Part shown: positions 41,780-47,878 of the stretch, in pieces
How the letters are laid out: every line of letters begins with the position of its first letter
Position numbering within the stretch: the first letter of the stretch is position 1
NCBI GenBank assembly: GCA_905250885.1
Contig: CAJNOQ010000528.1
Location: forward strand, 1-47,878
Reading direction: 5' to 3'
DNA from: Didymodactylos carnosus
Taxonomy: Eukaryota > Rotifera > Eurotatoria > Philodinida > Philodinidae
Length of the DNA stretch: 47,878 nucleotides
Position numbers and translations under genes: made by a program
Notes under the pieces: generated by a model
Database searches by the model: none
What the model saw: only the letters and a program-made list of their open reading frames with translations
Told to the model about the DNA's origin: nothing

Positions 41780-42449
41780 ATGGAATTTGGTGAGCCACTA
41801 CCTGAAGTTGTTGTAAGGTTATATAACGAAATTAAAACTAAAAAGGTATACTTCGATGTTTGATCAAAATTATAAAATAGACTCTTTTTTTTTTCTTTTT
41901 CTTCTTTATTATAGATTTTAGAATTAGATTGGAAGCGTACTGGAAGACGTTTATCTCCAATGAATACGTCTACCAATGTAGTTAATGTTCCAGTTACTAT
42001 AGTTAATTCAAACAGTCAACATCCAGCAACAAGACCAGACGATCAAAAGTAAGTTAAGAATAAAAATTTCTCTTTCATTCTAAATTTCTACATATATATA
42101 TATATATATATATAGAACGACAAATGAAGTAGAAGAATTTGATAATGAACATGATAATACATTAACGAATAAAAAAACAACAATATCCTCTTTTCGATCT
42201 GTTGGTAAGTTTAAAATATTTTATCATATCAAACTATTACCAATTGACATTTTTTTTCTTATATTTTAGTTGGAAAACCAAGTCGAACAACTGTAAAAAA
42301 AGTTGATATGAATACAATTATTGCTGATTTAAATCGACAGCAAGGAGAAGATAAAAAAGTTCGAAATCAAATGACAGTAGGTGATCTTTTCAAACTATGT
42401 ACTGTTACAATTTAATATTTTTCTGTTTTAGACACAAACAACGTCTTAA
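41780..42449 (+). CDS. Small nuclear protein, PAGR1 (PA1)-like
   Basis: Exons 41780-41845, 41915-42048, 42116-42204, 42270-42376 and 42432-42449 give 137 residues. The start, EPLPEVVVRLYNEI, then ILELDWKRTGRRLSP, resembles the PAGR1 segment (LP...RLYE....LEL....RRPP.P). EEFDNE and the closing KKVDMNTIIADLNRQ with KVRNQ parallel PAGR1's EFDFDDEP and LDKVLSDMKRH. PAGR1 joins PTIP in MLL3/4 histone methyltransferase complexes. The match is from memory and short, so the assignment is tentative. The ATG sits directly on an acceptor (TTGTTTTCCAG) in phase 0 with the last ZFAND2 donor, so it may be a separate trans-spliced gene or the 3' half of a longer transcript. Confidence 0.55.
42092..42115. 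repeat. (TA)n microsatellite serving as a splice acceptor
   Basis: About eleven TA units run directly into the TATAG acceptor of the third PAGR1-like exon. Confidence 0.7.
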
Positions 42450-43048
42450 TAATAAAATCAGATAATATAGAATTAATGTTTTAACTCATTTTTTTGTTTT
42501 TTTGGAATTTGTAGTCTTTTAGAGAATTTCTTTTCTTTTTTGTAAAAAGATATTTTCATTTTTCTATCTACGTGTGTTGGATATACACTTTGTCTAGAAT
42601 ATATTATGTTTTAGTAAATGTACATAATAATCAAAATGAAAAAAGATTATCTATAATTGAGAATGAATAACTCGTGTCTGATGGATAATTATAGAGTCTC
42701 AGAGAAACATCATGTGATTTTCAATTTCGAACAGTCAGACTTTATCGTATTGATATATCAGTCATGCCTAAATTTTAATGCAAAATCAAAGAAACTTTTT
42801 CTTATTACAACAAACTTCTCTTAAAATGAGACATACTACTAGAATTGAATTTAAAACTCGATAAATATTCTATCGTATGGATTCTTTTCGGGTTTCTGTC
42901 TCCCATACGAAACGTCACAGTGTTTTAATTTTTATTACTGTTTCTGATTTTGAGATTTGACGAGAAAAGATGATTAGATGTGAAATTGCTTTTAGCTCAT
43001 AGCTAATAACATAACAATTGTTCAAGAATTTCTTTTCATTATAATATA
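42450..43048. other. Convergent 3' flanks
   Basis: Between the PAGR1-like gene (+) and the 43-kb gene (-). An AATAAAA signal follows the + stop almost at once (about 42450-42457). No gene recognised. Confidence 0.45.
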
Positions 43049-43627
43049 TTAAGTTGAAATTGATAATGTTCTGGTTTCAGTCGATTGAATTTCATCGCTA
43101 ACGATAGTCTGTGGTGGTTGTAGAGAATCAATTAATGAAATAAATCGTGTATCGCGACATGCATTATATTGAACAATTTTATTTTCACGTTTTTGTAATG
43201 CACACAATAATTGACTATCTAGAGGAGTTTTACGTAAATTAATCGTTTGACATAGTGTCCGATAATTTGCTAAACATTCCACTTGAACGATATATGAATC
43301 ATCTCGATCAAGACTTCTAAGTAAATGTTCTATTTCATCTAGGCGTAATTTACGATTTGCTAAAGTACTTGTGTTTGTTCGTGACGATGTTATACTACCA
43401 GTTTTTGGTCGACGACTTGTTGTATAAGGAGATTCTAAAGTTTTAAATGCATCATTATCAAATAGCGTCTTGTAAGGACTATTTAATGTATTGAGTGTTT
43501 GTGAATAACCATCGCCACTAGTGATAGAACGATGTTTGTAATTTTCTAAATTTGAATCTAAAATAACGGATGATGGTTGTCGTTTTCGAGAAGGATAGGC
43601 AGATTGTACACGTTTGTGAATATCCAT
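43049..43627 (-). CDS. Unrecognised basic protein, 192 aa
   Basis: A single coding exon. The first about 95 residues are rich in Ser, Thr, Arg and Lys with repeated SPYKT/SPYTT-type words (LNSPYKTLFD, LESPYTTSRR), suggesting a disordered, perhaps phosphorylated or microtubule-binding tail. The second half looks helical (KLRLDEIEHLLRSLDRDD, then YRTLCQTINLRKTPLDSQLL). I do not recognise a family. An acceptor (ACATTTCAG) lies 21 nt before the ATG. No signal peptide or membrane segment. Coding status rests on length, codon-like composition and the acceptor. Confidence 0.6.
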   Translation of the reverse strand: MDIHKRVQSAYPSRKRQPSSVILDSNLENYKHRSITSGDGYSQTLNTLNSPYKTLFDNDAFKTLESPYTTSRRPKTGSITSSRTNTSTLANRKLRLDEIEHLLRSLDRDDSYIVQVECLANYRTLCQTINLRKTPLDSQLLCALQKRENKIVQYNACRDTRFISLIDSLQPPQTIVSDEIQSTETRTLSIST

Positions 43628-43648
43628 ATTAGAGCCAAATATATATTT

Positions 43649-45429
43649 CTGAAATGTAAGTAACTAATATCAAGACGAACAAGAAGAAAGTCGATTAATA
43701 CAACTGATTTTTTAATACACAGAAACGCAACTTTATTTATTTTTAAATAAGCAACGCAAATGATGCTTTATTTTTATAGAAGATTAATATGCTTCTCACA
43801 TTAAAATCTGTCAACATATGATATTATTTTTTCAATTTTTTAGTTTAAGAAATATTGCAAAATTGAATCTGTAATAATGTAAATAAAGAAATTGAAGGTA
43901 TTTTTTTGTTTCTTTCTCACGCCTCTGCTACTGACAGAAACACGGATGAACGTTTAGATATTATCTTTTAAACAGTTAGAGTCAAAGTGATAGTAATATC
44001 CTGAAGAAATCTGTTCACAGGTCGAGGATTGTATGAAATCTATAAAAAAACACATCTTCAATGGCAATCAAACGACGATAATTTACTGGCTGGCTATCTT
44101 TTAGGAGATGATATACGAAGACAATGTTATCCAATAAATATATTAAATAGAATAAAATTGTTAATCAGCATATATATCCTCCTTCTATGCACGAACGGAC
44201 ATTACGAGCGTCAGATTTTATTCAGAGATGCATCAAAGACCTTCACATTTTTAGATCAGCATGGGACATAAAATAATAAAATGACTTTGTTATTTATCTT
44301 CTTCCTACACTGCGTGAGAATAAAAAAACATATGTGAGAGAGTACTATTTTGGTTTTATTTACATCAAAAACATCATAGATACTCATAATTTCTGTTTTT
44401 CAAAGAAAAAAGAACAAAAAGAACGGCTAAACCATCACTAATCATTAAACTAGTAGTTAGTGGTATAACGGATATCAGTTCGTCCACTCACTTTCAAATA
44501 TGATTACAGTAATTCAACTATCAATGAAGAGTGGCTAGATTTTGTGGAATATCGCGTCAAAAAAGAGAACAAGCAACGGATCTTCCTATAACCAATATTT
44601 GAAACAGTAGTTCAATTACTGGTGATGAAATATCTTTCCAATAATTTCGATACAAGAAGTCATTATTTCCTAACTTCTATTCATCACACGAAAAAAACCA
44701 CAAGTTATGTTGGTGACAGCGATAATTAAAATAGCTAATAAATTCTTATTTTATTTTTTCTAGAAATAAACTCAATTTATGTCGAAAAATGTTACCTTCT
44801 TTTTTTATTGTATAACATTCCCATCATTATTATAGCCGAGAGAGAAAAACGTTTTGCTTTTTTTGTTTAAATTTATTGACAGTCTTCGCACGCACAGTTT
44901 TATCGTAAAAATAGAGAGCAAAAACTTTAATAATGATCATGATTTGAATAAAATTAGCTCACTACAATTTGAAGGATTTCTTAGTTGTGAATCATACTAT
45001 TTCAATGAGGACGATATTGAAGTCAAGAAATTTGCCTTTTTTTTCTTACGACTAACAAATTATTTACAAAAGATTAATTAATTGTTGATGTACACAGGTC
45101 TTCTGCATATTTGCATAGGGAAATATTATAGTGTATGTTTCGAGTATGCATCTGAACAAAACTGAAACAGTATGATGTGTTTTTCAATAAAAAATACTAC
45201 GCACAATTAATTAAAAACTACCTATAACTAAAATGGTCAACAAATAAAGTTCTTTGATCTGAAAACCTTTACAATTTGAAATTTCTTTGATTAAATTGAG
45301 CATGTCCTAGATCTTCAAACGGATAGTGATTCTCTATCTTTTTTTGTAGCTTACTCTGCCGAAATTCAGTGTATTCTTTTTTCTTTGTGCATTCAATCTG
45401 AGTTAGTTCTTTGATGTTGTTGTTATCGC
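43649..45429. other. Intergenic with two doubtful exon-like frames
   Basis: Two frames, about 44014-44271 (after acceptor CTGTTCACAG, reading GLYEIYKKTHLQWQSNDDN) and 44854-45081 (SLQFEGFLSCESYYFNEDD), look more protein-like than the background. No homology, start or joining intron could be established. They may be remnants of a gene. Confidence 0.25.
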
Positions 45430-46790
45430 AGACCTACTGTGGATAGAGATTCCCTAGTCACTTTTCCTGGAAAAATTCCTGAGGAATTCGTTAGATGATT
45501 CTCTAGAGACTTTAGAGGAGTCCCTGTGAATTTCCCCAAGAAAGTCTACAGGGATCCGGAAAGTCCCCTATAATCCCGGAGGACTCCTGTAGGTCTATTG
45601 GTCCATCTTTTTTAATTTCATATAACTAATTAGTAATTAAGTGCCAGTTGCCGTCACTGGTATCAGTGTAGCACATATCAGACATCAAAGGTTGACACAC
45701 TAATGTTGACTTACTAGAAGAAAATTCGTAAAATTTTATCATAGAAGTATTATATTTATACCCAGGTCGACAAAAACTGTCATTTGGTTTAAGCCTGTAA
45801 TCTTGAACCAGACTGTCATTTAATTGTCCCTTAACAGCCTGTTAACTGTATGTCAAAAAATGGCCTGTTAATTGTATAAAAATGGAATGAAAATTGGCAT
45901 TTAACAGCCATTATAATGACTTTTTTTTGACTTTGAAATAACGGTGAAAATAATGCCATACTATAGTCAATGTTGGAAAAAATGGCATTTTACGGACATC
46001 ATTAAATGGCATTTTCGTCCATTTATTAGACCGCGTTAACTAATGCCAAATAAATGTGCATGTTACATGCCCGTTTTGAGGCAGTTTTTTCTCGATTTCA
46101 AAATGGCAAAAAATGATCATAAATTGGCATTTAACAGCCATTTTATGGTCACCAAGTCATTCATCATTTTATTTTGCTGTCATGACTAGTATAAATAGCT
46201 CTGATTTTATACAATATATATTATAATTTAGAGTTTTTCTCTTCAATTATACGAGTCATAGAAACTTGCCTCGAAGAAGTGGTCTGTGGTTCCTGTGATA
46301 GTACCTCAGATTTTAGAGAATATTTTTTTGACATTTTCTAACAGTCTAAAATTTGATACTTAAATGGCAAAAGAATGGGATCAGCAGCGTTACTGGCACC
46401 AGTTAAATGGGTGTTATTTGACATTTAAACAAATGCGAAATAAATGCATTTAAACGTTCCCGGTTATAATGGCAAAAAACTCCCTAAAAACTGGGTCCAA
46501 TGACATAAAAATTCCATTTAAATGCATATTAACAGCGTATTAAATGGTATTTAATTGCAAATTAATTACACCGTTTTCGACGTCCTGGGTATATTGTCTA
46601 TCTGCAAAACAAACGGTGAATGGGGAGTTGGCAGAGACTTCCGGCGTATGATGGTGATTCCCTAGGGACTCCTCGGAAAGTACACATTTTTGGGGACTTC
46701 CAGGAGACTCCCTAGGGTATCCAAGGGGATTATGCATTTTTCGGGGAGTCTCCGGGGACTTTGAGGGGGAGAGTAGACTGGAGTGTTTAG
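45430..46790. mobile_element. Element F: GGGGACTCC-word element split by element G
   Basis: 45430-45600 and 46615-46790 share words such as GGACTCC, GGGGACT, CCCTAGGGA and TTCCCCTAG in both orientations, unlike anything else nearby. Element G (45761-46589) lies between. The arrangement suggests one older word-rich element opened by insertion of G. TIRs of F are not clear. Confidence 0.45.
45761..46589. mobile_element. Element G: TA-flanked TIR element of AATGGCATTTAA words
   Basis: The left end CCCAGGTCGACAAAAACTGT and the reverse complement of the right end CCCAGGACGTCGAAAACGGT match well. TA flanks both (45759-45760 and 46590-46591). The 829-bp interior repeats AATGGCATTTAACAGCC, AAATGGCA and TTTAAATGCAT words more than twenty times. 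Non-coding. The terminal CCCAG plus TCGA matches element A. Confidence 0.7.
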
Positions 46791-46900
46791 TTCCAGCCTG
46801 AATTTTACGGTTTACCTGATTATTGGTTTAGGACTAAAGATTGTTCCATTACAACAATTTCATTCGCAGTAAGATCGCCCCAATGATTCACTCATACTGA
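46592..46900. other. Right part of element F and spacer
   Basis: 46615-46790 belongs to element F. The remaining about 110 bp before element H holds nothing recognised. Confidence 0.4.
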
Positions 46901-47169
46901 CAGGGTTATTTCTAAAAGAAGACAACACCCACAAATTAAAATCTGAGTTAGCCAGTCGATAAAGCTCATCGAGCAGAGTATAGCAACGCCTAACGAACAC
47001 CCAAAAAACTTTTTATAGTTTCGCTTCTTAAGCATATATTTTCAATGAACACCCACGAACACCCAGAAGAAAGAGTAAAAACACCCAAAAAAGTGTGCTG
47101 AATTCATCTCCAGGTTGTTCTGAACCTCGCGGCTTTTTGTGGATGTTCGCGTCTTTTAGAAATACCCTG
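46901..47169. mobile_element. Element H: 269-bp TIR element of GAACACCCA words
   Basis: The left end CAGGGTTATTTCTAAAAGA and the reverse complement of the right end CAGGGTATTTCTAAAAGA differ by one base, and the similarity continues into CACCCACAAA/CATCCACAAA. The interior repeats AACACCCA(AAAA) five or more times. CAGGG ends recall hAT elements, but the 8-bp flanks (CATACTGA and CTAAGAGT) do not match. Non-coding. Confidence 0.65.
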
Positions 47170-47346
47170 CTAAGAGTCAGCTTCACATCCTCTACCAGCC
47201 AGATTTTTTTCTCAGCACATCATGATTGGAAGAAGTACAAGCAATGTGATACAGTACTACGTAAATAGCATATTTTCAAAAATATGTTGGAAGGCTCACA
47301 ATAATCCTTCAGAAGTTCTCGTTTTACAGTCTAGGTAACCCCGACG
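47170..47346. other. Upstream of the truncated bdelloid-type gene
   Basis: Short spacer. An acceptor (GTTTTACAG) ends at 47329, 17 nt before the ATG. Confidence 0.4.
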
Positions 47347-47760
47347 ATGTCCTCGCGAGAACCGGCGACACATCTGTTCCACGATAACGACCACAATCTT
47401 GAAAATTTCACTGTTGTTTGGCTCGACGCTGATATAGATAAAACAGATGATTGGCAAGACACAAAAAAGCGTTTAAAAACCATTGCTAATCATTTAAGAA
47501 CGTTTTGTGATGCTAATGAATGTATTGGTTATATCTCATCAATTAAAATGGAGCCAGTGCTGCTAATTCTGTCTGGTTCATTCGGTGAAATCATTGCTCC
47601 TCTCATTTTCGAACTATCTCAAATTACATTTATCTACATATTTTGTCTAAACAAAATTAAGCACGAAACATGGGCTAATCATCAACTAAATAATCAAAAT
47701 AAAATTCGTGGTGTTTTTACTCATAAAGACTCTCCCCTAGTGAAAGTACTCATACGATGA
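47347..47760 (+). CDS. Truncated protein with the bdelloid-type N-terminal domain of ART/TPR/NHL proteins
   Basis: 137 residues. The core NLENFTVVWLDADIDKTDD, then TKKRLKTIANHLRTF, ECIGYISSI, LILSGSFGE, IYIFCLN and GVFT is the recurrent N-terminal module of large bdelloid families (domain of unknown function). There it normally precedes an ADP-ribosyltransferase, TPR or NHL-repeat region. Here the frame stops right after the module, where the GTACTCAT-rich repeat begins. So the downstream domain is missing, either cut by that repeat or lying beyond a long intron outside the window. No catalytic domain is present, so no activity can be inferred. Probably a pseudogene or a single-module relic. 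Confidence 0.7.
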   Translation: MSSREPATHLFHDNDHNLENFTVVWLDADIDKTDDWQDTKKRLKTIANHLRTFCDANECIGYISSIKMEPVLLILSGSFGEIIAPLIFELSQITFIYIFCLNKIKHETWANHQLNNQNKIRGVFTHKDSPLVKVLIR

Positions 47761-47878
47761 GTACGACTTTACTCATAATTCGTCCATGGGTACTCATATT
47801 GGTACTACTAACAATTTCTGAGTATTGTTACTCAGTGAGTACTCAGTTACTCATGTGAGTACTCAGGAAATATTCATT
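47735..47878. repeat. Word island I: repeated GAGTACTCA, running off the window
   Basis: The palindrome GAGTACTC and its parts (GTACTCAT, ACTCAGT, ATGAGTAC) recur about ten times in 140 bp. The left boundary appears to lie within the last codons of the preceding gene. The right end is outside the window. Confidence 0.6.

Noticed and set aside
44455-44495. tRNA-like stretch (TTAGTGGTATAACGGAT and GTTCGTCC)
   Set aside because: It resembles an A box and part of a B box, but no acceptor stem, anticodon arm or correct spacing can be folded. At most a chance match or a tRNA fragment.

Overview
The window reads as nuclear DNA of a bdelloid rotifer (Rotaria/Adineta type; genus not resolvable by eye). 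It is AT-rich, and its genes are split by many introns of about 50-70 bp with clean GT-AG borders, plus a few large introns filled with repeats. The strongest lineage clue is the last gene (47347-47760). It carries the N-terminal domain (NLENF..VWLDA..., SGS.GE, Y.FC) that I know from expanded bdelloid families fused to ADP-ribosyltransferase, TPR or NHL repeats. Nearly every gene has a plausible 3' splice acceptor 0-40 bp before its ATG, which fits the spliced-leader trans-splicing known in bdelloids, or else 5' UTR introns.

Layout. 1-3.4 kb: gene-free repeat graveyard with nested TIR elements, a 72-bp piggyBac-type MITE, a foldback element and a 213-bp MITE. 3.7-4.9 kb: ankyrin/SOCS-box protein (+). 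6.7-8.9 kb: unrecognised coiled-coil protein (+) with a TIR element in intron 2. 10.1-12.3 kb: 910-bp TA-flanked element, then a decayed LINE 3' end. 13.0-13.3 kb: UQCC2 (-), cytochrome bc1 assembly. 15.5-27.0 kb: complete polybromo-1 (+), 35 coding exons, about 1699 aa, with six bromodomains, two BAH domains, an HMG box and the conserved C-terminus. 27.7-28.7 kb: BCDIN3D RNA methyltransferase (+). 31.1-36.8 kb: DDX5/DDX17 DEAD-box helicase (-), 16 coding exons including an 8-nt micro-exon. 37.0-37.7 kb: mitochondrial single-pass membrane protein (-), 0.25 kb upstream of the helicase. 39.0-40.0 kb: ZFAND2 AN1/UIM protein (+). 41.8-42.4 kb: small PAGR1-like nuclear protein (+). 43.0-43.6 kb: unrecognised protein (-). 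45.4-47.9 kb: second repeat-rich zone, with nested elements and the truncated bdelloid-type gene.

The genes are a housekeeping mix: chromatin (PBRM1, possibly PAGR1), RNA (DDX5, BCDIN3D), mitochondrion (UQCC2 and the 37-kb gene) and ubiquitin/proteasome (ASB-like, ZFAND2). I see no single shared pathway. The most unusual content is non-genic. At least four TA-flanked inverted-repeat elements share TACC(C)AG-type ends but have unrelated interiors, each built from one short, often palindromic word repeated many times. Further word islands without recognised ends are scattered through the window.
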